Positions 51,098-61,023 of a stretch of DNA of 62,688 bases are shown piece after piece. Below the pieces are notes generated by a model. That model searched no databases, was not told the origin of the DNA, and worked only from the letters and a program-made list of their open reading frames with translations. Position 1 is the stretch's first letter; each line of letters opens with the position of its first letter. Source of the stretch: an uncultured Bacilli bacterium. Lineage in GTDB: Bacteria > Bacillota_I > Bacilli_A > RF39 > UBA660. A program made the position numbers and the translations under genes. The DNA is taken from assembly GCA_934099115.1 (NCBI GenBank), contig CAKOPK010000007.1:1-62688 (forward strand), given 5' to 3'.

Positions 51098-51472
51098 ATG
51101 AATATAGGCGTTAAATTACAGAGAATAAATCGAGAAGATTTGATTTGGGTTATCTATTTATTTATAGCTTTGGCTGCTTTAGTATCTGACCAATTTGAGA
51201 AAGATTATATTATAAATAATAATTTAGAAAGTCAAAAAAAGTATAAGTTAATTAATATAACTGTTTTAATTATTGCATTTTTTATTTATATTTATTTTGT
51301 TTTATTAAATTATAAATCTATTAGTGAATTAAAAGAAGATGCCAAAAGAAAAGAGGTTTTAACCTCTCATCTTAGTTTAATAGTTTCCTTATTATTTTTA
51401 GTAGCAGGATTACTTAATATAATTGTAGAATTACATCGTGATACTCCTGAAGAAGATATTGGATTTATCTAA
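51098..51472 (+). CDS. Uncharacterised membrane protein, 124 aa
   Basis: Three hydrophobic helices (about 15-31, 52-70 and 92-110), a basic loop between helices two and three (ELKEDAKRKEV) and a short acidic tail. No recognised family; the layout resembles small YrhC-like Bacilli proteins. ATG without a strong ribosome-binding site. Converges on the deacetylase gene with 8-bp overlap. Confidence 0.55.
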   Translation: MNIGVKLQRINREDLIWVIYLFIALAALVSDQFEKDYIINNNLESQKKYKLINITVLIIAFFIYIYFVLLNYKSISELKEDAKRKEVLTSHLSLIVSLLFLVAGLLNIIVELHRDTPEEDIGFI

Positions 51473-52667
51473 GATATACATAAGCATTATGGTTTTCAAG
51501 AGTTCTTCCTTTAAGGCTTGCAAGTTCACTTACACTTACTACTTGATAGCCATTTGCATATAACCATGGAAGAATAATCTTTAATGATTCATAACTGCTT
51601 TCGTATAATTCATGCATTAAAATAATGGAACCATCTTTTACATTATTTTTTATATATTCTACAATATGTTCTACATTTCTATAACGCCAATCTTCTGTAT
51701 CTAAATTCCATAAGATAAATGCTTTGTCTATATTTTCTAAATTGGTAGAATTATATGCTCCATAAGGAGGTCTAAGTAGTTTTATATGATCTCCGGTTAA
51801 GCGATTATAAATTGTATCTACTTTATTTAAACTTTCACTTACTTTTTCGTTACTATTCTTTTTAATATTCATATGTTCATAAGTATGACTACCTATTTCA
51901 TTTCCAGATTTATAAGTATTAATTACACATTGATTGCAAGCATTCATCATAGTTCCAACCATAAAGAAACTGGCATGAGCTTTATTATCCGCTAAAACTT
52001 CTAAGATTTTACTATTATAAGTCTTACTTGGCCCATCATCAAAAGATAATGCTACAGTTTTTTTATTACTATCATAATTATAACCATCTTCTTTTTGATA
52101 ACTATCGTTATAAACAGGTGTAAAATCAATATAATCTTTAATCTCGTTATAATCTATTTTTAAAGTTATTTCTTCAGGATAATCATAACTAAATGTATAA
52201 TCATAATAATAAATGATTAGTTCATTATCTTTTACATAATAGAATTTATTTCCTTCTGTATTTAAAATTCCATCTACTATAAAACTTGGATATTTAAGCC
52301 TTAATAATTCCTTTTCTTTTTCTAAAAAGTGCTCCCACTCTTTTTCTTTAATTAAATCTTTAAAAGTTAATTCCTTTCCTGTATAATTATTTAAATATAT
52401 TCCTTTATATCTATTTTCTTCTTTAAAGATCAAACTAGTTATTTCATTTATATTACTAGTTTCATATTCTAATTCTCCATTATTTTCTTTATATTCGTTA
52501 ACGATGCTCGCTATATTTACTTTTTTTATAATACTATTTTTAGGGTATTTGTTAGCTGGCAAACTAGATGTATTCATAGATATAAATATTACTATAGAAC
52601 TTACAAAAATAAATAAAAATAAGAGAAAACCAATTATATTTTTTATGTCTAAATTATAATGCCTCAT
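51465..52667 (-). CDS. Peptidoglycan/polysaccharide deacetylase (NodB) with DUF3298-like domain
   Basis: Membrane-anchored wall-modifying enzyme, 400 aa. One N-terminal helix (about 9-30), a DUF3298-like domain (about 60-180: YLNNYTGKELTFKDLI, ELIIYYYDYTFSYDYPEEI), then a NodB domain with all five motifs: ALSFDDGPS, GSHTYEHMN, RPPYGAYN, NLDTEDW and IILMHELYES. This layout matches PdaC/PgdA of Firmicutes, which de-N-acetylate MurNAc/GlcNAc and give lysozyme resistance. ATG at 52667 chosen; the longer frame begins with a GTG inside the ribosome-binding area. Confidence 0.93.
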   Translation of the reverse strand: MRHYNLDIKNIIGFLLFLFIFVSSIVIFISMNTSSLPANKYPKNSIIKKVNIASIVNEYKENNGELEYETSNINEITSLIFKEENRYKGIYLNNYTGKELTFKDLIKEKEWEHFLEKEKELLRLKYPSFIVDGILNTEGNKFYYVKDNELIIYYYDYTFSYDYPEEITLKIDYNEIKDYIDFTPVYNDSYQKEDGYNYDSNKKTVALSFDDGPSKTYNSKILEVLADNKAHASFFMVGTMMNACNQCVINTYKSGNEIGSHTYEHMNIKKNSNEKVSESLNKVDTIYNRLTGDHIKLLRPPYGAYNSTNLENIDKAFILWNLDTEDWRYRNVEHIVEYIKNNVKDGSIILMHELYESSYESLKIILPWLYANGYQVVSVSELASLKGRTLENHNAYVYLR

Positions 52668-52700
52668 ATTAATCACTACCTATGATTATTATATCTTATT

Positions 52701-54098
52701 TTAAATATTTTTTACATCTTTTTTGTTAAAATATACAAAAGCTATACATAACATGACAACACTATAAAGGATTAAGACTAGCACTGATGTCCATGTAGCC
52801 ATTTTATATGGATTCGTCGTATAATTTACTAAATAGCTAAAGTCCCAATGCAATGATACAAAGAATTTTAACAATGGGATATTATATACCATAGCTAGAT
52901 TATTGACAATATTGCCTGCTAGATAAAATAAGAAAGTTATTGTAATAGCAGCACTTGTAGAGGCTGTTACCGTACTTAGTAAGAAACAAACAAGAGCTAA
53001 TATTAGGTACATTGGTAAGACTGCTATAATAGATTTTATTAAATATACAAATATATTTATTGTTAACAGTGTATGTGTAGATGAATTAAAAATTAAGACT
53101 GGAATGTTTAATGAATTAAAACCTAAAATAATACCTCCTATTATTAATTCTGATGCTATCATGAATACCAATAATAATGGAATAAATATTAATATAGTTA
53201 ATAATTTTGATAATAAAATGGTAGTTCTTGTATATGGCTTCGTAAGTAGAGATTTGATTGTTCCTTTGCTAAATTCTTCACTTACTATCACTCCACTTAT
53301 CATAATTATAAATATTAAAATAAATAAACTAAATTCAGAATGGAAATTTTCTAAAACACTTTTTAGATTGGACACATTATTTGCATCAACTTGATGGTCT
53401 AATATATAATGATTTTGATAATAATCAGCTTCAATATTTTTAAACCTTCCCTTTTCATCTTTAGTTAAGGTATCTTTGGCTTTTAAGTTATAATATTCAA
53501 CCATATTTTCTTCAAGCTCTAGAATGGCATTATTTAAATAATTATCGCTCGCATAATTTACTTTGTTTGCAATTCGATATTCAGCTAGACGCACCATTTC
53601 TTCTAAACGCACTTTATTGCTAGCACTAGCTTTTTCTAAAGCTTCTTTTCTATTATCTAAACTTTTTTTAGCAAAATATTCCCAATCATCATTTTTTATT
53701 TTTTCTAAAACTGTTGCTCTATAATTATCTAACTCTTTATATTCTGCTTCATCTTTGGTTATATATTTTGCTACATATGTATTATATAATATATCATAAT
53801 AATTATTGTTTATTAAATATTTTTGATTTTCAGTTTTATATTCTGTCTTTAATTCTTCCGTTTCAATTATTACTAAATTTGAAACGTATTCTTCTAAATC
53901 TTCACTTTTAGTTAAGTCTAAATTATTATTTATATTTTTATATTCTTCTATGTTTACTGTATCATCAACCCATGGAGAGTTCATTGATTTATAAACAAAG
54001 TTTGTTAAACCTGTAAATAGTAAGAATAATACTATCATAATATATAAACTTTTTTTATGAAATATTTTTTTGAATTCTCCTTTAATTAATCTAATCAA
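52701..54098 (-). CDS. ABC-2 family transporter permease with large external loop
   Basis: 465 aa. First helix about 17-34, then an extracytoplasmic Glu/Asn/Lys-rich helical region of about 220 residues, and five or six C-terminal helices from about 262. SEEFSKGTIKSLLTKPYTRTTILLSK after the second helix is the ABC-2 hallmark. Overlaps the ATPase gene by 8 bp. Bacitracin- or antimicrobial-peptide-type exporters have this layout; substrate unknown. Confidence 0.88.
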   Translation of the reverse strand: MIRLIKGEFKKIFHKKSLYIMIVLFLLFTGLTNFVYKSMNSPWVDDTVNIEEYKNINNNLDLTKSEDLEEYVSNLVIIETEELKTEYKTENQKYLINNNYYDILYNTYVAKYITKDEAEYKELDNYRATVLEKIKNDDWEYFAKKSLDNRKEALEKASASNKVRLEEMVRLAEYRIANKVNYASDNYLNNAILELEENMVEYYNLKAKDTLTKDEKGRFKNIEADYYQNHYILDHQVDANNVSNLKSVLENFHSEFSLFILIFIIMISGVIVSEEFSKGTIKSLLTKPYTRTTILLSKLLTILIFIPLLLVFMIASELIIGGIILGFNSLNIPVLIFNSSTHTLLTINIFVYLIKSIIAVLPMYLILALVCFLLSTVTASTSAAITITFLFYLAGNIVNNLAMVYNIPLLKFFVSLHWDFSYLVNYTTNPYKMATWTSVLVLILYSVVMLCIAFVYFNKKDVKNI

Positions 54099-54990
54099 TT
54101 TTCTTACCTCCAGCCTTTTTGATAAATGCTTCTTCTAAAGATATATCTTCTCTTTTTATTTCATAAAGCAGAACATCCTTCTTAATAAAATTATTAATTA
54201 AAGTTGGAATATCTTTTTCTTCACGAATTACCTCGATATAGTTTTTATCTTTAATAGTATCTGTCTTTTTGATAATATCTTTTACTTTATTTGTATCATC
54301 AACTTTTAAAATATATTTATTTTCGTCTAATTTTTTAATATCTGTAATACTACTACTTTCAATGATTTCTCCTTTTGATAGAATAACTACACGATTACAG
54401 AAACTTTCAAGTTCACTTAAATTATGACTAGATATTAAAATACCCATTCCTTTTTTAGCGAGACTTTTTAATAGTTCTCTTAGTTCTTTAATACCCTCTG
54501 GGTCAAGACCATTTGTGGGTTCATCTAAAATTAATAAATTGGGATTATGAATTAAAGCAAGTGCTATTCCTAATCTTTGTCTCATTCCTAAAGAATATTT
54601 GCTAACTTTGTCATAAATTCTTTTTTCTAGTCCTACTAGAGCAACAACTTTTGCTATATCATCCTCTTCTATATCATGATATAAACTAGCTTGTAATTCT
54701 AAATTTTGCATACCTGTTAAGTACATATAGACATCCGGAGATTCTACTATACAACCGACATTATTAATGGCTTTCACAAAATCATTTTTAATATTATATC
54801 CATTGATTATAACACTACCAGAATTTAGTTTTTGCAAGCCTAAAATACATTTTATTGTTGTTGTTTTACCTGCTCCGTTGGGGCCGATAAAAGCTAAGAT
54901 ATCTCCTGAATTAATTTCAAAAGAAACATCTTTTAATATTTCTTTTTTGCCAATTTTTTTACATAAATTTTGGACTTTTAATATATTCAT
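54091..54990 (-). CDS. ABC transporter ATPase (BcrA/CcmA type)
   Basis: 299 aa. Walker A GPNGAGKTTTIKCILG, signature YSLGMRQRLGIALALI, Walker B LLILDEPTNGLDPEG, switch LISSHNLSELE, plus the C-terminal extension typical of BcrA-like subunits (SLEEAFIKKAGGK). ATG at 54990, 8 nt after AAGGA, gives the usual MNILKVQNLCKK start; the 10 upstream codons are dropped. Partner permease overlaps its 3' end. Confidence 0.94.
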   Translation of the reverse strand: MNILKVQNLCKKIGKKEILKDVSFEINSGDILAFIGPNGAGKTTTIKCILGLQKLNSGSVIINGYNIKNDFVKAINNVGCIVESPDVYMYLTGMQNLELQASLYHDIEEDDIAKVVALVGLEKRIYDKVSKYSLGMRQRLGIALALIHNPNLLILDEPTNGLDPEGIKELRELLKSLAKKGMGILISSHNLSELESFCNRVVILSKGEIIESSSITDIKKLDENKYILKVDDTNKVKDIIKKTDTIKDKNYIEVIREEKDIPTLINNFIKKDVLLYEIKREDISLEEAFIKKAGGKKID

Positions 54991-55103
54991 ATGAACATTC
55001 CTTTCTAAATAAACAACCAATATATATTAAGAATAACATAAAACAGTAAATAATGCAAATTGCAGATTTTTAAAAATAAACCCATTAGACTATAAAGAAT
55101 TAA

Positions 55104-55307
55104 ACTAGTATTAGCCTTGATAAAAAAGGATTAGTATCTTATAGTTTTGCTGAAAGGCATAATGTTTGGATGATAAATATAACAAATAGAATTTTTACAT
55201 ATAAAAATGTCTCAAGTGGAAAATATCGTGGTACTATTGCTTATAATGCTACAAACGATAATAGTACAACGAAAGGATATTATTATATAAGTGATTTAAG
55301 TTACTAA
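55104..55307 (+). pseudogene. 3' fragment of a secreted-protein-like gene
   Basis: Open frame of 67 codons after a TAA at 55101, with no plausible start. Encodes beta-rich sequence: SISLDKKGLVSYSFAERHNV, ITNRIFTYKNVSSGKYRG, IAYNATNDNSTTKGYYYI, ending DLSY. It is followed by a strong plus-strand terminator, so it looks like the surviving end of a real gene. No counterpart recognised. The rest of the 55021-55370 gap holds nothing I can support. Confidence 0.5.
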
Positions 55308-55316
55308 TTCTATTTT

Positions 55317-55344
55317 AATCTATTCCTAGTGAATAGATTTTTTT
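55317..55344 (+). terminator. Plus-strand terminator after the gene fragment
   Basis: 9-bp perfect stem AATCTATTC/GAATAGATT with a 5-nt loop and five further T. Confidence 0.85.
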
Positions 55345-55370
55345 GATAAATTTTATATAAAGAAAAATGG

Positions 55371-57389
55371 TTATTTTACATAACCACATTCTTCACATAC
55401 TACATTTTTATTTTTTTGTACTAATAGATTCTTACAGTTAGGGCATATCTCTCCTGTAGGTTCATACCAACTAGCATAATTACATTTAGGAAAATTGCCA
55501 CAGCCATAGAAAGTTTTACCTTTTTTTGTTCTTTTAGCAATAATATCGCCACCACACTTTGGACATTTTGCTAGACTGGTGATTTCTTTTTCTTCTTTTT
55601 TAACATATTTACACGTTGGATAATTAGAGCAAGCAATAAATTCACCATATTTGCCTTTTCTTACTACTAAATCACTACCACATTCTGGACATAATTCACC
55701 AGTTTTATCTGGTTCTTTTTTCTCCATTTCTTTAAAAGCTTTTTCTACTAAAGGAGCAAATGCATCATAAAATTCATTCATAACTTTAATATTATCTATT
55801 TTTGCATCCGCGATTTCATCTAATTCATTTTCCATATTTGCCGTATATTCTACATTTACGATATCACTAAAGAATTCTTGTAATTTATCAGTAGTTAGGA
55901 TACCAATTTCGGTAGGATAGAACTTTTTATCTTCGATAGTTACATATCCCCTATCTTTAATAGTTTTCATAATTGTTGCATAAGTACTTGGTCTACCAAT
56001 ACCTAGGCTCTCCATTTCTTTTATCAAGCTTGATTCTGTATATCTCGGAGCTGGTTTAGTAAAGTGTTGGAACTTATCAATTTTAGTAGCTTCTAATGTA
56101 TTCTTATTAGTAAAATCTGGTAATATTACATCTTCACTTTCTTCATATTCACTGTATACTTTTAAGTATCCGTCAAATTTTAGAATACTGCCAGTTGCTT
56201 TAAATAAATAGTTATTATTATCTAGAGAAACTGTTGTTGAAGATAATTTAGCATTACTCATTAAATATGCTAGAGAGCGAATATAAATTAAGCGATATAG
56301 TTTATATTCATCATTTGTTAAGTATTTTTTAATAGACTCTGGAGTACGCATAATACTGGTTGGTCTAATTGCTTCATGAGCATCTTGAGCTCCTTTTGGC
56401 TCTTTAGAAGCTTTTATGCTTCCTACATATTCGTTACCATAATTTTCTTTAATAAATGTCTTCGTGTCATTTACAAATACTTCACTAATTCTTGTTGAAT
56501 CTGTACGCATATAGGTTATTAAACCAACTGTTTCGCTTCCTATATTCATACCTTCATATAATTTTTGAGCGATTTGCATCGTTTTACTTGAAGAAAAATT
56601 TAAACGATTAGCCGCCATTTGTTGAAGAGTCGAAGTACGAAATGGATCTTTTGGTTTCTTTAATTTATCTTTTATAGAAACATCTACGATTTTAAATTCT
56701 TTGCTTAAAGCATTTAAGACTTGGTCTGCTTCCTCTTCATTATGTATTTCTATTTTTTCATTTTTATATTTTTCTAAAGATGCTTTAAAATCTTTAAAGT
56801 CTGCTTCAATTGTCCAATATTCTTCAGGAATAAAGGCCGCTATTTCTCTTTCACGGTCTACAATTAATTTTAGAGCAACACTTTGAACACGACCGGCACT
56901 TTTTCCTCCAGTCTTTCTTTGCATTAACTTGCTAAGGCGAAAACCAATAATTCGGTCTAGCATTCTTCTTGTTTCTTGGCTTTTTACTAAATCCATATCT
57001 ATTTTTCTAGGATGTTTCATAGCATCAACAACTACATCTTTCGTAATTTCATTAAAAACTACTCTTTCATAATTCTCATCTTTTAATCCTAATTCATCAT
57101 ATAAATGCCAAGATATAGCTTCTCCTTCACGGTCGGGATCGGTTGCTAGAATAACTTCTTCACTTTCCTTAGCCATTTTTTTAAGATTACTTATATCTTT
57201 TTTCTTGCCTGTTATAGGAACATAGTTTGGTTCAAAATTATTAGCAATATCAATTCCTAATCCATATTTTCCTGTGGTTGCTAAATCTCTTATATGGCCT
57301 TTAGAAGATACAACTTTATAATTATTACCTAAATATTTTTCTATGGTTTTGCTTTTAGCAGGCGACTCCACAATTACTAATTTGCTCAT
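55371..57389 (-). CDS. topA: DNA topoisomerase I
   Basis: Relaxes negative supercoils. 672 aa. TOPRIM with KLVIVESPAKSKTIEKYLG and ATDPDREGEAISWHL; catalytic Tyr in GLITYMRTDSTRIS; C-terminal zinc ribbons CPECGSDLVV...CSNYPTC, CPKCGGDIIA...CGNFPKC, and a last short CPNC...CEEC module. ATG with AAGGA upstream. dprA and smf neighbours of Bacillus are absent; ltaS-like gene is directly upstream. Confidence 0.98.
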   Translation of the reverse strand: MSKLVIVESPAKSKTIEKYLGNNYKVVSSKGHIRDLATTGKYGLGIDIANNFEPNYVPITGKKKDISNLKKMAKESEEVILATDPDREGEAISWHLYDELGLKDENYERVVFNEITKDVVVDAMKHPRKIDMDLVKSQETRRMLDRIIGFRLSKLMQRKTGGKSAGRVQSVALKLIVDREREIAAFIPEEYWTIEADFKDFKASLEKYKNEKIEIHNEEEADQVLNALSKEFKIVDVSIKDKLKKPKDPFRTSTLQQMAANRLNFSSSKTMQIAQKLYEGMNIGSETVGLITYMRTDSTRISEVFVNDTKTFIKENYGNEYVGSIKASKEPKGAQDAHEAIRPTSIMRTPESIKKYLTNDEYKLYRLIYIRSLAYLMSNAKLSSTTVSLDNNNYLFKATGSILKFDGYLKVYSEYEESEDVILPDFTNKNTLEATKIDKFQHFTKPAPRYTESSLIKEMESLGIGRPSTYATIMKTIKDRGYVTIEDKKFYPTEIGILTTDKLQEFFSDIVNVEYTANMENELDEIADAKIDNIKVMNEFYDAFAPLVEKAFKEMEKKEPDKTGELCPECGSDLVVRKGKYGEFIACSNYPTCKYVKKEEKEITSLAKCPKCGGDIIAKRTKKGKTFYGCGNFPKCNYASWYEPTGEICPNCKNLLVQKNKNVVCEECGYVK

Positions 57390-57402
57390 CTTTTTTTCCT
57401 TT

Positions 57403-59436
57403 CTAATTTTCTATAGAAATTGTATTTAATTTCTTTTCTAAATAACTAAAATAATTATTTTTAATTGCTAAACTACTCATTTTTAATTTTAAACTGACAG
57501 TACTATTAATTGCAAGTATTTCTTCTTCATTATACACATTTTCTGTATAATATTTTATTTTGCCTGTACTAGCATTATAGTATGCTTTATCATTTTTCCA
57601 AGAACCATCTGCAAAAATAGCAATATTCTCACTTTCTTTACTTAACAAGTCAGTTCCCATATAAATTCTAGAATCAAATTCTAAGTTAAAAAGATTAGCT
57701 AGGGTTGGAGTTAAATCTACGTAAGTTGCATAATCATTAAATGTCTTTTTCTCAAGGCTAGGATTATAAATAATAAATGGTACTTGTTCTGCATTATGGT
57801 CTATACTTGTATCATAAGAGAATACTTCATTTAAGTTATCTGTAGAAATGGCATATGGATAATGGTCACAATATAAAGCAATAACCGTATCTTCCAATAG
57901 TCCTCTTTCTTCTAATCCATCTAATAATACACCAATTGCATTGTCTACTACTTTTAGTTTAGACATGTATTTACGAACATCACTTGGAATAGAACTTGGG
58001 AATAAATCTAGATAAGTATCATTAGCACCTGAATGATCACTATATGGTTGATGTGATGAAACCGTTGTAATCCAAGACATGAAAGGTTTACTATCATCTC
58101 TTTCGTCTAGTTTACTCAAGTAAAATTTCATTAAATCACTATCATCTGTCCAATCTCCATAAGCACCTGTAAAAGGAATATTCATATCTGTTATTTTATA
58201 AAAATTATCACTACCCATATTTTTATGAATTGTTGTTCTATAATAGTATCTATCATTCCAATTATGATAACTACTTGTACTATAGCCCCTATTTTTATAT
58301 AAGTTAAATATACTTTCAAAATAAGTATTATTTTTATAAATATTAACAGTACAATTATTATATATAGTATATAATGATGTCATTCCACTCGTTTCATTAT
58401 TTCCTGTTGCACATGAATTTCTTGGTGAATAATAATTATTCCATGACCAGCCATTATTATATAATTTAGCCATATTCGGATAATATTCTTCATTTAATAT
58501 TAAATTACTGCCAGATTCTAACATAATAACAATTAAATTTTTTCCTTTAAATAAGCCAGTAGATTCATTTGTTGTGGATGCATCTTTACTTATAAAATAT
58601 TTATTTAAAGTATTTAATGTCTCATCTTCTTCATTTTCAATAATATTTGTCCAAGTTTCGTTATCAATCGTTAATTGCTTTTGGTCTTCCGCTTTTCCAG
58701 AATTTAAATCAATTTTACTAGCATCATAAGAAACCGTAATAGAAGCATCTTTTCCTGGTATAAAATATTCTCTAATATCTAAAATACCAAACCCTGTGAT
58801 ACCAAAATTACGAACTACTAATCCCGGATTAGATGGTTTTAAAAACAAAGAATATGTAGAAGTACTTTGCAATTTATCTTGCATGAAATCTATTTTTAGA
58901 GTGGCATAGTAAGCTCCTCCAACTAATACAATAGTAAGAAATTTTATTAACTCCATAATAATCGTTTTCTTGCTTCTTTTTAATTTTGGCATATCTAAAG
59001 TTATCCTTTTATCGACAAAAATATAATAAACTATTAATAATATTACAGGTATTAATAACGTATAAAAAGATATTTTAAAACTTCTAATAAACTCCCCTAC
59101 ATAGTTTTCTACTGCACTTGCTTGAGTTTTTATTTGTAAAGATGCATATACTCCTAAAAAGTTATTAAAGCCTAATTCTGCGATACCATAGATTGCTATT
59201 ATTAATAAAATAATAATATTCCAGATTTTAGCTACAATTTTAGGAAGATGTTCTAAAATAAAACTAAATAAAAAAGCTAAAAAGAATACACCTAATGTTA
59301 TTCTTAAAAAGTCATAAGAAAAAACTGATAATTTACTAATTAGACGAAAAAGTAATTCTATTAAAAATAAAGGTATACTAAAAAGAATAGAATTCCTTAT
59401 AAAATTAATTTGCCACCATTTTTTGATTTTTTTCAT
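57403..59436 (-). CDS. ltaS: Lipoteichoic acid synthase-like sulfatase-family phosphotransferase
   Basis: 677 aa. Five N-terminal membrane helices (about 13-33, 38-59, 66-88, 121-142, 157-178), then an external sulfatase-fold domain with counterparts of the LtaS active site: VIMLESGSN (metal Glu), NNETSGMTSL (nucleophile Thr) and LYCDHYPY (DH pair). Polymerises glycerol phosphate on a glycolipid in Gram-positives. The ATG follows GGAGG inside rnhB (overlap 32 bp). Family members also include LtaP/YfnI-type enzymes, so the precise product is inferred. Confidence 0.88.
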   Translation of the reverse strand: MKKIKKWWQINFIRNSILFSIPLFLIELLFRLISKLSVFSYDFLRITLGVFFLAFLFSFILEHLPKIVAKIWNIIILLIIAIYGIAELGFNNFLGVYASLQIKTQASAVENYVGEFIRSFKISFYTLLIPVILLIVYYIFVDKRITLDMPKLKRSKKTIIMELIKFLTIVLVGGAYYATLKIDFMQDKLQSTSTYSLFLKPSNPGLVVRNFGITGFGILDIREYFIPGKDASITVSYDASKIDLNSGKAEDQKQLTIDNETWTNIIENEEDETLNTLNKYFISKDASTTNESTGLFKGKNLIVIMLESGSNLILNEEYYPNMAKLYNNGWSWNNYYSPRNSCATGNNETSGMTSLYTIYNNCTVNIYKNNTYFESIFNLYKNRGYSTSSYHNWNDRYYYRTTIHKNMGSDNFYKITDMNIPFTGAYGDWTDDSDLMKFYLSKLDERDDSKPFMSWITTVSSHQPYSDHSGANDTYLDLFPSSIPSDVRKYMSKLKVVDNAIGVLLDGLEERGLLEDTVIALYCDHYPYAISTDNLNEVFSYDTSIDHNAEQVPFIIYNPSLEKKTFNDYATYVDLTPTLANLFNLEFDSRIYMGTDLLSKESENIAIFADGSWKNDKAYYNASTGKIKYYTENVYNEEEILAINSTVSLKLKMSSLAIKNNYFSYLEKKLNTISIEN

Positions 59437-60058
59437 TTTGTACCTCCATTATCTTTTTGACTGGTTTATAACTCATGCGATATTCATCAAATATTCCATA
59501 TTTTTCCATTAGTTCTAAATGTTCTTTAGTTGGATAGCCTTTATGCTTTTTAAAGTTATATTCTGGATGTTTTTTATCCAGCTCTAACATTATATGGTCT
59601 CTTGTTACTTTTGCTATTACACTTCCTGCAGCAATCGATAAAGATAATGCATCTCCATGAATAATGGGTTTTGAGGGAATATCAATATCATTTAAGCTCA
59701 TTGCATCACTTAAAATATATTCTGGTGTAATCTCTAAATCATTTAGAGCTAAATACATTGCTTTTCTTGATGCTTCTAATATGTTTAATTCATCTATTTC
59801 TTTAGCACTAACAATTCCTACACCAATACTTATAGCGTCTTTTTGTAAAATTTTATAAAATTCTTCTCTTTTTTTCTCTGTAAGTTTTTTAGAATCAGTT
59901 AATCCTTCTAAATGATAATTTAGGGGCAAAATACAGGCTCCTGCGACTACTGGGCCACATAGTGGACCTCTTCCTGCTTCATCTACACCTGCTATAAGTG
60001 TAATATTATTTTTATATAGTTCTTTTTCATATTTTAGTAAATCAGATTTCACAATCAA
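59405..60058 (-). CDS. rnhB: Ribonuclease HII
   Basis: Removes ribonucleotides from DNA. About 217 aa. Catalytic motifs IAGVDEAGRGPLCGPVVAGA (Asp-Glu), ILSDAMSLND, IAAGSVIAKVTRDHIM and KHKGYPTKEHLE. Start uncertain: TTG at 60058 is placed 6 nt after GGGAG and is preferred; the ATG at 60082 lacks a ribosome-binding site and the GTG at 60052 is also possible. Overlaps the end of rbgA, the conserved ylqF-rnhB order. Confidence 0.95.
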   Translation of the reverse strand: MIVKSDLLKYEKELYKNNITLIAGVDEAGRGPLCGPVVAGACILPLNYHLEGLTDSKKLTEKKREEFYKILQKDAISIGVGIVSAKEIDELNILEASRKAMYLALNDLEITPEYILSDAMSLNDIDIPSKPIIHGDALSLSIAAGSVIAKVTRDHIMLELDKKHPEYNFKKHKGYPTKEHLELMEKYGIFDEYRMSYKPVKKIMEVQNEKNQKMVAN

Positions 60059-60959
60059 ATAACACTCCCTTGATATATTCATCTTTTAAATCATTAATAA
60101 TTTTGGTACTTACTCTTTCATAGTCGGTTTCACCATTACGATAAGCACCAATCTTCTTACCTATTTTATCATATACCTCAGTAAAATCAAGTTCTATTTG
60201 GGAATCAATGTCATATCTTTCCTTTAACTTGACAGGATAATAACGATTTAATTTATTTAAAATATGAACCGCTATTTCATTTACATCTAATATTTCTATT
60301 TTTATAGAGAAAAAAGATGCCAAATTAAGTGCTACTTCCCTATTATCTAGCTTAGGCCATAAGATTCCTGGAGTGTCTAATAATGTTATACCATGGCTGG
60401 TTTTTAACCAAGTTAAACCTTTAGTTACACCTGGTCTATTCCCTACAGTTGCTACTTTTTTACCAACCATTTTATTAATTAAAGTAGATTTCCCTACATT
60501 TGGAATGCCTACTACTAAAGCTCTTATTTCTTTTTTCATCATGCCTTTTTCCATTCTTTTGGCTTGTAATTCTTCCATTAATTCATGAGTAGCTTTAATT
60601 ATTTTCTTAATATCATCCGGATTATTTAAATCTGCAAGTATTACTTTAGTTCCTAAGTTTTCATAATATTTTATCCATTTTTCTACTTTATTTAAGTCTG
60701 TTAAGTCTTTTTTTGTCATAATAAGTATTTTCGGCTTGTTACCAATTATGTCATAAATATTCGTAATTTTAGAAGATTTAGGTATACGAGAGTCTACTAA
60801 TTCATAAACAATATCAATATTTTTATATTCTTTAATCATTAGTCTTTTGGCTTTTTCCATATGACCCGGATACCAGTTAATTCCGACTTTAGTTAACTTT
60901 TCTTCTTGTTTGTTATTTTTCATTTCAACTCTGATTTTTCTTTTTTGATACATATCCAT
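60042..60959 (-). CDS. rbgA: Ribosome biogenesis GTPase RbgA (YlqF)
   Basis: Late 50S assembly factor. About 305 aa. Circularly permuted GTPase: NWYPGHMEKAKR, G4 KILIMTKKDLTD, G1 VGIPNVGKSTLINKM, G2 GNRPGVTKGL, G3 LLDTPGILWPK, then the ANTAR-like C-terminal domain. The N-terminus has about 25 extra basic residues before NWYPGHM compared with the usual dozen or fewer; the ATG at 60959 is taken, a GTG three codons upstream being possible. It is next to a large serine recombinase gene. Confidence 0.95.
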   Translation of the reverse strand: MDMYQKRKIRVEMKNNKQEEKLTKVGINWYPGHMEKAKRLMIKEYKNIDIVYELVDSRIPKSSKITNIYDIIGNKPKILIMTKKDLTDLNKVEKWIKYYENLGTKVILADLNNPDDIKKIIKATHELMEELQAKRMEKGMMKKEIRALVVGIPNVGKSTLINKMVGKKVATVGNRPGVTKGLTWLKTSHGITLLDTPGILWPKLDNREVALNLASFFSIKIEILDVNEIAVHILNKLNRYYPVKLKERYDIDSQIELDFTEVYDKIGKKIGAYRNGETDYERVSTKIINDLKDEYIKGVLFDCEI

Positions 60960-60985
60960 TTTTTTCACTTCTTTCTCTTTATTTT

Positions 60986-61010
60986 AAAAAAATACTTAAA
61001 AAAGTATTTT
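60986..61010 (-). terminator. Terminator between the recombinase and rbgA
   Basis: 9-bp stem AAAATACTT/AAGTATTTT with a 4-nt loop, with A/T runs on both sides; on the minus strand it ends the recombinase transcript. Confidence 0.75.
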
Positions 61011-61023
61011 CTGACTTCGTCCT

